From VAZQ01 sp963785745 (GTDB lineage: Bacteria > Pseudomonadota > Alphaproteobacteria > Rhizobiales > Xanthobacteraceae): 64,000 bases of DNA. The stretch is from NCBI GenBank assembly GCA_963785745.1, contig CAWAWR010000024.1, positions 248,001-312,000 of the forward strand. The letters are read 5' to 3'. Numbering within the stretch: the stretch's first letter is position 1; each line of letters starts with the position of its first letter. This document shows, piece by piece, positions 8,189-17,527 of the stretch. The translations under genes were made by a program, and so were the position numbers. Below the pieces are notes generated by a model. The model searched no databases. It saw only the letters and a list, made by a program, of their open reading frames with translations, and was not told the origin of the DNA.

Positions 8189-8592
8189 GGCCGGATGGCA
8201 AGCGGCCCGGGCGGCGGCGCGGGCTCTTCGAGAACCAGGGGCACCGGCGCATAGGGCACGCGGGCGCATTCGTCGATCAGGACGGCGATCCGGAAGTGAA
8301 CCATGGTGTCGCCGTTGAAGAACAGCGCGTAAGGCCGCGCGATGTCGCGCGCGCCGCTCTGCGCACAGACGATCCAGTCCGCGGGCGAGATCGCATGCGC
8401 CGGCCGCGCCGGCGAGGCTTCGATGCCGGGCCAGTTCACGGTCTTGGCGACGAGCGTGAGGCTCTTTTGGAGGGCGATCTGATTGGGCGGCTGGCTGATG
8501 GCGCGCGGCGGCGGGTCGTAGCCAAGCACGGCGCAGCCGCCGAGGACGCCACCCAGCACGGCGCATAACACCACCGAGCGACAGGTGCGCAT
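8185..8592 (-). CDS. hypothetical lipoprotein
   Basis: A 135-residue protein with a lipoprotein signal: VLCAVLGGVLGGC, lipobox cysteine at residue 20, followed by AVLGYDPPPRA. It is therefore expected to be acylated and anchored in the periplasm. No known domain is recognised; the protein ends in a proline-rich tail (PLVLEEPAPPPGPLAIRP). The stop codon lies inside the palindromic repeat, so insertion of the repeat may have set or changed the C-terminus. AAGG precedes ATG 8592 closely. Confidence 0.65.
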   Translation of the reverse strand: MRTCRSVVLCAVLGGVLGGCAVLGYDPPPRAISQPPNQIALQKSLTLVAKTVNWPGIEASPARPAHAISPADWIVCAQSGARDIARPYALFFNGDTMVHFRIAVLIDECARVPYAPVPLVLEEPAPPPGPLAIRP

Positions 8593-8747
8593 GACCTTGG
8601 AACCCCAGCCCCAACTGAACGCATGTCCCTCCCAGGCATTGTCGGCGTTTTTCGGGCTGCCGACAACGGCGCGGCCAGATCGCGCGGTGCAAAACTCCCG
8701 ATGTCACAGCCAATTGACACCCTGTCCCGCGGGCCTACATTAGGGCC

Positions 8748-8845
8748 ATTCCGAGGGGTGCCGGCTGGAGTCGGCTGAGATCGCGCTCGTTTCGTGCGAA
8801 CACCCTTTGAACCTGATCCGGTTCGTACCGGCGAAGGGACAGGAG
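8748..8845 (+). promoter_or_regulatory. TPP (thi-box) riboswitch
   Basis: The conserved thi-box parts appear in order: GGGGTGCC at 8755, GGCTGAGA at 8773, then ACCCTTTGAACCTGATCCGG at 8802-8821 and GTACCGGCGAAGGGA up to 8839. These match the aptamer that binds thiamine pyrophosphate and shuts off thiamine biosynthesis genes. It lies directly before the membrane protein at 8849 and thiC. The last aptamer strand runs into the ribosome site, so control of translation start is likely. Confidence 0.95.
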
Positions 8846-8848
8846 GTC

Positions 8849-9235
8849 ATGGCAAATTCCGTCTTTCTGGCGAGGCTGATCGGGCCGCTGATGCTTGCGG
8901 TCGCCATCGGCATTTTCGTCAACGGCCAGATCTATCGCGTGCTGGCCGACGAGTTCCTGCGCAGCCGCGCACTGGTCTACCTCTCCGGCCTGCTGCTGAT
9001 GACCGCCGGCCTGGCGATCGTCCTCACGCATAATGTGTGGCGCGCCGACTGGCCGGTGATCATCACCCTGCTCGGCTGGCTCGCCACGATCGGCGGCGCG
9101 GTCCGCATCGTCGTCCCCCAGGGCACCGAACGCGTCGGCCGCGCGATGCTCAAGAGCAAGTTCGGTCTCACCATTGCCGGCGCGGTCTGGCTCGCGATCG
9201 GCGCGATCCTCTGCCTGTTCGGCTACCTTCGCTGA
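8849..9235 (+). CDS. small membrane protein, first gene after TPP riboswitch
   Basis: A 128-residue protein with four predicted membrane helices (about residues 6-26, 36-55, 64-80 and 103-124) and few soluble residues. No characterised family is recognised. ATG 8849 is the likely start; AGGAGG is only 2 bases upstream, while GAAGGGA of the aptamer is 9 bases upstream. It lies between the riboswitch and thiC with 36 bases to the next start, so it should be made only when thiamine pyrophosphate is low. A role in thiamine or precursor handling is inferred from this placement alone. Confidence 0.8.
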   Translation: MANSVFLARLIGPLMLAVAIGIFVNGQIYRVLADEFLRSRALVYLSGLLLMTAGLAIVLTHNVWRADWPVIITLLGWLATIGGAVRIVVPQGTERVGRAMLKSKFGLTIAGAVWLAIGAILCLFGYLR

Positions 9236-9271
9236 TTCACAAAACTCGCACGCTCAACGGGAGCAAAAAAA

Positions 9272-11185
<1,914 letters not shown>

Positions 11186-11244
11186 CCGCTCTCGCCTCCT
11201 CAAGTCATGTGTGGACGAGGGTCCACGCATCCTTCGAAAATTTA

Positions 11245-11273
11245 AAAGGCTGGGCGAAAGCCCGGCCTTTTTC
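11245..11273 (+). terminator. Rho-independent terminator after thiC
   Basis: AAAGGCTGGGC at 11245-11255 pairs with GCCCGGCCTTT at 11260-11270 (one T-G wobble) around a GAAA tetraloop, followed by TTTC. It ends the riboswitch operon. Confidence 0.9.
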
Positions 11274-11382
11274 TAGTTAAGCCGTGGCGGCTTCCTTGCG
11301 GGGGGCCGTGACGATGATTCATGTTGGCGGGCAGTGTCGGTCGCTCGAAGTACTAATTGCCTAATCGCAACATCATCTAGTC

Positions 11383-11730
11383 CTAGTCATCCAGGGTTAC
11401 GGCCCACGCCAATTGGACGGTCTCGACAAACCCACTTTGGCCATTCCGTAGTGGACGCAAGAATCCAGCATGTTCAGCGATTTTTACGCAACCGTGGTCC
11501 AAGGCCACGCGCACGCCGTCATGACGTATGAACTCAATCGGCAGTTCGGACGTCTGAAGTTCAGCAGCAATGCTGACAAGATTGCGATAGAAGACCGCTT
11601 GCCGAGGAGTAAGTCGCGCGGGTTGATCCTTAAACTCCATTGCGCTGCGAGGCTGATAACCGCCGCTGATCTCCCGAATTACGCTTGACCCCTGCCACGT
11701 TTCGAGAATTGTAGAGACCTGAATAGGCAT
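11383..11730 (-). CDS. hypothetical protein
   Basis: A 115-residue soluble protein on the minus strand. A good ribosome site (GAGG, 8 bases before ATG 11730) supports the start. The sequence is mixed and globular, without signal or membrane segment; no family is recognised. Base composition is visibly less GC-rich than thiC or the GST gene beside it, which hints at recent acquisition. It is divergent from the GST gene. Confidence 0.6.
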   Translation of the reverse strand: MPIQVSTILETWQGSSVIREISGGYQPRSAMEFKDQPARLTPRQAVFYRNLVSIAAELQTSELPIEFIRHDGVRVALDHGCVKIAEHAGFLRPLRNGQSGFVETVQLAWAVTLDD

Positions 11731-11783
11731 CCAAATTTCCTCGCTTGAATAGATTACCCAATGCCCGCGAGATAATACGTCAA

Positions 11784-12479
11784 ATGCTCACCCTCTACTC
11801 CTATCCCACCCTGTTCGGCGTCGCGGACAACAACGGCTACGGCCTGAAGGTCTACGCCTTCCTCAAGCTCGCCGGCGTGCCGTTCAAGCATGAGCACATC
11901 TTCGACGCGTCGAAGGCGCCGCGCGGGCAGCTTCCCTACATCGTCGACGACGGCGAGACGGTCGGCGACAGCGAGACCATCCTCGCCTATGTCACCAGGA
12001 AATATCGCGTGACGATGGACGCCGCGCTCACGCCGTCGCAGCGCGGCCAAGACCTCTTGGTCACGCGCACGCTCGACGATCTCTACTGGGTGATGTCGTA
12101 TTCGCGCTGGAAGGACGAGCGTTACTGGCCGGCATTCCGCGACGCGCTGCTGCGCGAGCATCCCTCAAACGTGACGGAGGAAGGCCTCAACAAGGCCAAG
12201 GAATTCAACGCGCAGCGCTATCACTACCAGGGCATCGGCCGCTACGAGCCCGACGCCGCGATGGCGCGCGGGCTCGCCGATCTCGCCGCGCTCGCCGGCA
12301 TCATTCCCGCGAACGGCTATGTGCACGGCGCGACGCCGACCTCGATCGACGCCGGCATCTATGGCTTCATCGCCAACATCTATTTCTACGACATCGATAC
12401 GCCGCTCAAGCAATTCGTCGTCGCGCACGACAACATCGTGCGGCACTGCAAGGCGATTCACGCGCGAATGGCCGATTGA
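11784..12479 (+). CDS. glutathione S-transferase-like protein (metaxin/FAXC-type)
   Basis: A 231-residue protein. Residues 1-75 form a thioredoxin-like N-terminal domain (MLTLYSYPTLFG; GQLPYIVDDGETVGDSETIL, the last part matching the glutathione-binding ES motif), and the rest is an all-helical GST C-terminal domain ending in TPTSIDAGIYGFIANIYFYD, a feature of the Tom37/FAXC-like branch. ATG 11784 is preferred to 11745 because the domain begins there. Substrate unknown; detoxification of electrophiles is the usual family role. Confidence 0.82.
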   Translation: MLTLYSYPTLFGVADNNGYGLKVYAFLKLAGVPFKHEHIFDASKAPRGQLPYIVDDGETVGDSETILAYVTRKYRVTMDAALTPSQRGQDLLVTRTLDDLYWVMSYSRWKDERYWPAFRDALLREHPSNVTEEGLNKAKEFNAQRYHYQGIGRYEPDAAMARGLADLAALAGIIPANGYVHGATPTSIDAGIYGFIANIYFYDIDTPLKQFVVAHDNIVRHCKAIHARMAD

Positions 12480-12519
12480 GTCGGACTGACGAGGCGCCTC
12501 AGCGCTTCCGCATCAGCAA

Positions 12520-12550
12520 GTAGCCCGGATTGAGCGCAGCGAAATCCGGG
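12520..12550. repeat. REP-like palindrome (GTAGCCCGGAT family)
   Basis: GTAGCCCGGATTGAGC and GCGAAATCCGGG form an imperfect hairpin just after the GST gene. Related copies are at 13827-13914, 15291-15322 and 34262-34330. This kind of palindrome is common between genes in Proteobacteria. Confidence 0.75.
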
Positions 12551-12617
12551 TATTACGGTGACAGCTTACGCTGTAATCGTAGTACCGCCTGGAGTGCTGC
12601 GTTCTCAACGCGCTCTT

Positions 12618-13106
12618 TCATTGTCGTTCAAGCCGCCTGGTCTTCGCAATCTCCGGCAATGCTTCCGCTTCCGGCACCGGCTCGAACGCGAATTGACCGG
12701 ACATGATGACGGTGACAGCGCCAGGAAGGATGATCGGAATGAATGATTTGATCGTTTCCGTGTAGCGCAAATAGACCGTTGCGCCGGCGGGGACAGTAAC
12801 GGTGGTCTCGCCAGCAACCTTGCCGGTGTCATTGCCAAGCAACGACGCTGTCGCGGTCAACTTGTGTCGGCCCGGCGAAACGGGAAGGGGAATGTGGCCG
12901 CCAATGCGTATGCGCGTCACCCGCTGCCCATTGAGATGGAGGAACGTCACGTCCGCATTTGCTATGCCGACCACGGTATCGGGCCGGTAGACGTAAAGCA
13001 GGGCGCGACCACTCTCCGGCTGGCTCAATTCCGCTTTGAACTCAGGGCCGGATGCCACGCATCCCGCCAGCAGAAATATCGTGAGGAAGGCGGCTACCCG
13101 ACGCAC
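12618..13106 (-). CDS. DUF2846-like lipoprotein
   Basis: A 162-residue lipoprotein. The start is GTG 13106: GGAAGG lies 5 bases upstream and the signal VRRVAAFLTIFLLAGC then reaches the lipobox cysteine near residue 16. The body (ALLYVYRPDTVVGIANADVT, LPVSPGRHKLTATA) matches the DUF2846 beta-sandwich pattern, in which a ligand-like host value is displayed with a conserved PG-x-hydrophobic turn. Function unknown; expected in the inner or outer membrane. A similar lipoprotein with a GTG start is at 19068. Confidence 0.72.
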   Translation of the reverse strand: MRRVAAFLTIFLLAGCVASGPEFKAELSQPESGRALLYVYRPDTVVGIANADVTFLHLNGQRVTRIRIGGHIPLPVSPGRHKLTATASLLGNDTGKVAGETTVTVPAGATVYLRYTETIKSFIPIILPGAVTVIMSGQFAFEPVPEAEALPEIAKTRRLERQ

Positions 13107-13251
13107 GTGACCTTCCAAACGAGCCGCGGCGCCGCGCTGAAGATGCACCACAAGCCTCCCCCTTCCCCGCGTACTCACGTGACCAGCATGCCAAGCGTCG
13201 CCGCGTGGAGCAATGCGTGACTGACACGCGCACCAGCAACAAATTTATGGA

Positions 13252-13770
13252 TCAATGCGAGATGTTATGCATTTGAAAGCGCATCACGATGACGATCGTC
13301 GAGGCCGCGCTTTGGCTGCTTTGCCCACACGCCGGCGCGACGTTGGCCGGCGTTGCGCGCTCGCTTTCGTGCTGGTCCGCAGCCGTGTCCTTCGTCGGAT
13401 TGCCGACGGTGTGATTGAGCCGCGCTGCTTCGCGCGCGAGTCGGGACACGACGGCGGGGCTGACCGCCGTTCCCTCGCGAATTTCAAGCGTTCGCAACTC
13501 GTACTTGCCGCCGCCCTTGAGCCGCGGCTCGATGGTGGTCAACCGCTTGCCTCGCCAGAAGCCGAGTAGCACGCGCGCCTCCTCGGCACGGATCAGCAGG
13601 GCCGGACCGTTCGTCAGATAGACAAGGTGCCCCCATTTGATCACTTCCTCGAACTCGGCCGCCTTTCGCACGGCGCTCCGCAGCATGTCGACGCAATCGC
13701 GCCGCCAACCGTCGAGCGCGCGGACATACGCGTCAGGATTGGGCGCGGGTACGCTCTTCCTCATCACCAT
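13252..13770 (-). CDS. DUF1801-domain protein
   Basis: A 172-residue protein. The DUF1801 core spans residues about 8-125 (YVRALDGWRRDCVDMLRSAV; EVIKWGHLVYL; EEARVLLGFWRGKRL), a fold related to the YdhG/frataxin-like group. The last 45 residues are not part of the usual domain and are low in complexity, possibly an extension from loss of an earlier stop. ATG 13770 is the most likely start. Function of the family is poorly known. It ends in an intergenic stretch beside the lipoprotein gene. Confidence 0.72.
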   Translation of the reverse strand: MVMRKSVPAPNPDAYVRALDGWRRDCVDMLRSAVRKAAEFEEVIKWGHLVYLTNGPALLIRAEEARVLLGFWRGKRLTTIEPRLKGGGKYELRTLEIREGTAVSPAVVSRLAREAARLNHTVGNPTKDTAADQHESERATPANVAPACGQSSQSAASTIVIVMRFQMHNISH

Positions 13771-13826
13771 GGCTGCTCTCACGTCCTGTAAAAAAGCACG
13801 TGGCACACAAGCAACTGGCACAACAA

Positions 13827-13914
13827 GTAGCCCGGATTGATCGCCAATAAAATCCGGGGCCCCGATCTGCGACCACGATCCTCACGGATTTCGCTCATGC
13901 TCAATCCGGGCTAC
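13827..13914. repeat. inverted pair of REP-like palindromes
   Basis: GTAGCCCGGATTGA at 13827-13840 is matched by its reverse complement TCAATCCGGGCTAC at 13901-13914. Each side also carries its own AATCCGGG or CGGATTTCGCTC partner, giving two head-to-head copies of the 12520 repeat. They lie between the DUF1801 and DUF2200 genes. Confidence 0.75.
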
Positions 13915-13955
13915 GCTTGCTGAATGACAAGGACAATGAAGCAGGCGGAATTCAC

Positions 13956-14324
13956 ATGAGCGAAACAAGCGTCGTGAAAAAACATCGCATCTATACAATC
14001 AGCTTCGCAAGCGTCTATCCGCATTACGTTGCCAAGGCGGAGAAAAAAGGACGCACGAAAGCGGAAGTCGATGAGATCATTCGCTGGCTGACAGGGTACA
14101 GCCAGAAAAAATTGGAAACCCAACTGAAAAAGAAAACAGACATCGAGACCTTCATTGCGGAAGCCCCTCAACTGAATTCTTCGCGCGCCTTGATCAAGGG
14201 CGTGATTTGCGGTGTCCGGGTGGAAGACATCAAAGAGCCAACCATGCGGGAAATTCGCTACCTGGATAAGCTGATCGACGAGCTGGCAAAGGGAAAAGCA
14301 ATGGAGAAGATTTTGCGGAAATAG
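13956..14324 (+). CDS. DUF2200-family protein
   Basis: A 122-residue soluble protein. Nearly the whole length fits DUF2200: HRIYTISFASVYPHYVAKAE, GRTKAEVDEIIRWLTGY, ETFIAEAPQ, RALIKGVICGVRVEDI and MREIRYLDKLIDELAKGKAM. AGGCGGA precedes ATG 13956. The gene is clearly less GC-rich and more lysine-rich than its neighbours, a sign of transfer from a different genome. The family's function is not known; it is widespread as single-domain proteins. Confidence 0.9.
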   Translation: MSETSVVKKHRIYTISFASVYPHYVAKAEKKGRTKAEVDEIIRWLTGYSQKKLETQLKKKTDIETFIAEAPQLNSSRALIKGVICGVRVEDIKEPTMREIRYLDKLIDELAKGKAMEKILRK

Positions 14325-14469
14325 CAGATCTTCAGAGCTCGCAGGATGAGTTACGGTGACAGCTTGCACAGTCACCGCAATCACAGCACGGCGAATGGAA
14401 CTGGGTGAGCGGAGCGAAATCCGGGACGGCTTTTCCGCCGCATGGCCCGCGTTTCGCGGGCTCCCGCGG

Positions 14470-14714
14470 CTAGCGGCGTAACCTGATCGTGCAAATCTTG
14501 TTGGCCCACTCACCGCCATGCTTGCGGGCTGGGTCGCGATGATGGTGTATCTCGCATTCTTTGCGGAATCGGGCAGATAGGCGCTGTCGATGAGGGTCCT
14601 GCCGTCGCCCATATCCCGGCACGGCACTTTGAGCACCGCCCTTTCAGCCGCTTGCGCCGTCATGGCCGTGCCAGCGAGAAAGACCGCAACAACGAATGCT
14701 ACCAGCATCCGCAT
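14470..14714 (-). pseudogene. short secreted protein, frameshifted
   Basis: ATG 14714 has an excellent ribosome site (GGAGG, 6 bases upstream) and starts a clear signal peptide (MLVAFVVAVFLAGTAMTAQA). The mature part reads AERAVLKVPCRDMGDGRTLI and DSAYLPDSAK. At about 14557-14562 (an A/T run) the frame must drop by one base, after which CEIHHHRDPARKHGGEWAN and KICTIRLRR lead to TAG at 14470-14472. Without the shift the frame runs antisense through DUF2200. The repaired product is about 81 residues, with three cysteines. Family unknown. Confidence 0.55.
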
Positions 14715-14735
14715 GCCAACCTCCATCGACGGGCT

Positions 14736-14790
14736 CCATAAGGGCGTTCACGCCCGTCTTCGACGGGCTATGGGACGCGCGTAAACGCGC
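14736..14790. repeat. REP-like palindromic element with overlapping hairpins
   Basis: CCATAAGGGCGTTCACGCCC is followed by GTCTTCGACGGGCTATGG: GGGCG/CGCCC and GCCCGTC/GACGGGC are alternative stems inside an outer CATA/TATG pair. A GCGCGT/ACGCGC hairpin follows at 14777-14790. A second copy with compensating changes is at 34277-34313. Confidence 0.75.
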
Positions 14791-14813
14791 CAATGGGGCC
14801 AACCGCCTGCGTT

Positions 14814-15254
14814 CTACCGCATCGAGAGGGCGAGCCCGCTCAGGTCCGCGTTGATCTGCAGCCCGCGCTGATAGCCGGTGAGCGCGAGCACCGCGCCGCT
14901 CTGGTTGACCAGCACGATCGCCTGCGCGCCGCGCCCGATGGCGGCGCCCGCGCCGCCCGCGCCGTAGACCCCGGCCACGCTGCGGGGGCTGCCGTTGAAG
15001 GTGGCGGTGCCCCTGAAACGCGTCTCGGAGGCGCCGATCATGAAGCCGTAGCTCAGGCCGCCGATCGAAATCGGGTAGGTGCGGTTCGCGCAGCGCATCG
15101 AGCCGGTGCCGCCCTGCCCGCCGACCACAAAGCCCGCCTTGATCACCATGAAGGCGATCGAACAGGTCTCCGCCTGCGCGGCCGGTGCAAAGCCAATTCC
15201 CGTGAGCAGAACCGCAGCGGCGAGCGTGGCGCGACGGGCTGATGAATAAGACAT
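14814..15254 (-). CDS. hypothetical secreted glycine-rich protein
   Basis: A 146-residue protein with a signal peptide (SSARRATLAAAVLLTGIGFA, cleavage near AQAE). The mature part is glycine and alanine rich (GGQGGTGSMRCANRTYPISI; GVYGAGGAGAAIGRGAQAIV), suggesting a compact beta-rich periplasmic protein. ATG 15254 is chosen over 15281 because GGAGGAA lies 6-7 bases upstream. I recognise no named family; similar short exported proteins are frequent in Rhizobiales. Confidence 0.7.
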   Translation of the reverse strand: MSYSSARRATLAAAVLLTGIGFAPAAQAETCSIAFMVIKAGFVVGGQGGTGSMRCANRTYPISIGGLSYGFMIGASETRFRGTATFNGSPRSVAGVYGAGGAGAAIGRGAQAIVLVNQSGAVLALTGYQRGLQINADLSGLALSMR

Positions 15255-15290
15255 TCGTGATTCCTCCATTGGGGGGCACATGACAGCAAC

Positions 15291-15322
15291 GTAGCCCGGA
15301 TTGCGGACAGCGACACCCCGGG
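15291..15322. repeat. REP-like palindrome (GTAGCCCGGAT family)
   Basis: GTAGCCCGGATTGCGGACAG is followed by CACCCCGGG, a diverged copy of the 12520 repeat, immediately upstream of the secreted-protein gene at 14814-15254. Confidence 0.55.
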
Positions 15323-15385
15323 ACTGATCCGCAACGCTCGGTTTCCCCGGCTTTCTACTTGGCGGCCTCGCCTGCCCGGTGGCGC

Positions 15386-15919
15386 TCAGGCTTTCTCCGG
15401 CAGCACGGCGATCGCCTCGACCTCCAGCAGATAGGTCGCATTGGCGAGACGGGGGACCTGCAGCAGCGTAGCGGTCGGCAGCGTGCCTTTCTTGAAATAG
15501 AGCGCGCGCACCTCGCGGAATTCCGCGGCGTTGGCGGCGATATCGGTCAGGTAGCTCGTGATCTTGACCACGTGCTCGAAGCCGCCGCCGACCGAGCCGA
15601 GGGCGGTCTTGATGTTCTCCATCACCTGCACCGCCTGGGCGCGAAAATCCTTCGCCACGTTGCCCTTGGCGTCGGCGCCGGTCTGGCCGGCGATGTAGAC
15701 CGTACGGTGCGGACCGATCACCTCCACCACATGGCTGTAGGTGGGCGGCGACGACATGCCGGGCGGGTTCGAGAAGCGCAGGTGCGATGGCGTCTGCGCC
15801 CCCGCACTTGATGCGGCGCCGGTGGCGGCCGCCATGGTGACGGCCGCGGCGACGAATTCGCGGCGCGACGTGGTTGTCTTGCGCGGTTGAAGCGAAGCGG
15901 GCCTGGTCTTTTTGGGCAT
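15386..15919 (-). CDS. Rid-family protein with Tat signal
   Basis: A 177-residue protein. Residues about 50-177 form a Rid (YjgF/YER057c) domain: VVEVIGPHRTVYIAGQTGAD, QAVQVMENIKTALGSVGGGF and YLLEVEAIAVLPE. The N-terminus carries a twin-arginine motif (SRREFVAAAVTMAAATGA), so the protein should be exported. The start ATG 15919 has GGGGAGTG upstream; the longer frame to 16081 would bury the Tat motif. Classical RidA deaminates reactive enamines using an arginine in a C-x-R context; that context is not evident here, so another activity or binding role is likely. Confidence 0.82.
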   Translation of the reverse strand: MPKKTRPASLQPRKTTTSRREFVAAAVTMAAATGAASSAGAQTPSHLRFSNPPGMSSPPTYSHVVEVIGPHRTVYIAGQTGADAKGNVAKDFRAQAVQVMENIKTALGSVGGGFEHVVKITSYLTDIAANAAEFREVRALYFKKGTLPTATLLQVPRLANATYLLEVEAIAVLPEKA

Positions 15920-16095
15920 GATCACTCCCCGGTTTGATGATGTTTGCAGGAGCAGGTCGGGCGCTGGCGCGAAGTCGGAAGCGTAATCCGGAGGCATGCT
16001 CTCAACAAATTCGGCGTTGACGTCGTTCTTGTTTTGTTCCCATAATGAGCGAGCTTCGCCACCGGCTTTTTGTTCAATCAATAAGTGAGCTAGCC

Positions 16096-16632
16096 ATGGA
16101 TTTTCTGAAGCGAATGTTCGGGCTCGGGGGTGCTGCGCAACAAGATGCCGAACCTAACATGATCGGCTGGGTGGTGCTGTCCGACACCGATGTCGAGCTG
16201 ACCGTGGACTCGGTGCGCGTCACGCTCGATGCGCTCTATCCCGGCCAGTTCCTGCCGGCCAACGACCGCACTTTCGTCATCGAGGGCGCCGTTCCCGACT
16301 CGCAATTCATGATCCAGTCGAATGTTGCCGGTGCAGCGGGAATGTTCATGCTCACCACCGTCCCCGGCTCCTACACCGCATTTTCCGATTTTGCCGAGGC
16401 GATCACGGACCCCGGCCTGCGCGCGCTCGCTGTCGCGCAGCAAGCCTGGTTGGCGGTTGACGCCATGCACGTCCACACGACCGAGGCGGAGGCTTATCGG
16501 CTGATCGGCGCTGTGTTGGCCAAACTGGCACCGCCTGATGCCGCCGTGCTGGTGCATCCCTCGAAATCGATCGTGATGCGCTTTGACAGCGACGTCCGCA
16601 GTCGGCTGGCGAGCGGTCTGCAGCCGACATAG
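16096..16632 (+). CDS. DUF4261-like hypothetical protein
   Basis: A 178-residue soluble protein from ATG 16096 (an upstream in-frame ATG at 16045 is possible). The C-terminal half (AVAQQAWLAVDAMHVHTTEA, AYRLIGAVLAKLAPPDAAVL) resembles the DUF4261 pattern, a family met among immunity-type and uncharacterised proteins. The assignment is by eye and weak. It precedes the SUKH-like gene by 39 bases on the same strand, and the two may be cotranscribed. Confidence 0.55.
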   Translation: MDFLKRMFGLGGAAQQDAEPNMIGWVVLSDTDVELTVDSVRVTLDALYPGQFLPANDRTFVIEGAVPDSQFMIQSNVAGAAGMFMLTTVPGSYTAFSDFAEAITDPGLRALAVAQQAWLAVDAMHVHTTEAEAYRLIGAVLAKLAPPDAAVLVHPSKSIVMRFDSDVRSRLASGLQPT

Positions 16633-16671
16633 TAAGCGGCGATCTTACAAAGTTGGCAGGAGGCGCTTGGA

Positions 16672-17454
16672 ATGACGTCTCACGCGATCGACGATTATCG
16701 GAACCGCAACGAAGATGCGCCTCTGCATCTGGTGAGAGAGACGTGGAGCCCCGTCATTCGCCTGATCGATGGCTGGGCCAAGGAGAAAATTGGCTGGAGT
16801 TCTGGGTATTCGTCGCAGGAACTCGATGATTTCTCCCGGGCTCGCGGCGTTCGCTTTCCTCCTACACTGCGCGAATGGTGGCGCCTGGCCGGCCGCCATC
16901 CGTTCGTAGAAGTCGGGTTGCTTCCCGGTAACTCGGAGTTCCTCGCGCCACACTACCGTTGGCTCGTCAAATGCCGGGATTTCTTGATGATTGCGGTGGA
17001 CGACGTGCAGACCGGGAGCGGCAATGGAATCCACGTCGATTTTCTCTCGGAGCCGGATCCCGAGGTTCACGGGATCAACGGTATCACCGACGCCGACGAA
17101 TTTCCTGATCTCCCGTGGTACAAGGACAAGTACATCGCTACCGGGCTGCGCGTGCCCACACTGATCTTCACCACTTTGCTTTATCATCTGTTCCAGCCAA
17201 GCCCGTTGGTTCGCGATGACGCGGTTTACCTGAAAGTCGAAGGAGATCCGCTGCTGCGTGGAGAGCGGAAGCCGGATGAACGATTAGTCTCGAGCCTCGA
17301 GCTCAAGCACTTCCCAAACGATACCATCGTGGGAGACATCTATAGCGACGGCTTGGACATCATCTACTTCTGGCTGCGGGGATGGGCATGCCGCACGGCA
17401 GAGGCCGCGGACCGGGTTCGCCGGCTGGTGCCCACGCAGCCGCAGCGTTTTTGA
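16672..17454 (+). CDS. SMI1/KNR4 (SUKH)-like protein
   Basis: A 260-residue soluble protein. Residues about 48-75 (YSSQELDDFSRARGVRFPPT, LREWWRLAGRHPF) match the start of the SMI1/KNR4 or SUKH fold, whose bacterial members often neutralise secreted toxins of neighbouring cells. AGGAGG lies 7 bases before ATG 16672. The gene is less GC-rich than the chromosome around it, and no toxin gene is adjacent, so it could be an orphan immunity gene. This role is inferred only from the fold. Confidence 0.6.
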   Translation: MTSHAIDDYRNRNEDAPLHLVRETWSPVIRLIDGWAKEKIGWSSGYSSQELDDFSRARGVRFPPTLREWWRLAGRHPFVEVGLLPGNSEFLAPHYRWLVKCRDFLMIAVDDVQTGSGNGIHVDFLSEPDPEVHGINGITDADEFPDLPWYKDKYIATGLRVPTLIFTTLLYHLFQPSPLVRDDAVYLKVEGDPLLRGERKPDERLVSSLELKHFPNDTIVGDIYSDGLDIIYFWLRGWACRTAEAADRVRRLVPTQPQRF

Positions 17455-17527
17455 CGGGCAACAAGCGAAGCGCCATATCGCTGCTGGCCGGAATTCCACT
17501 TTCGAATTGTTGGCAAGGGTTATTCCG

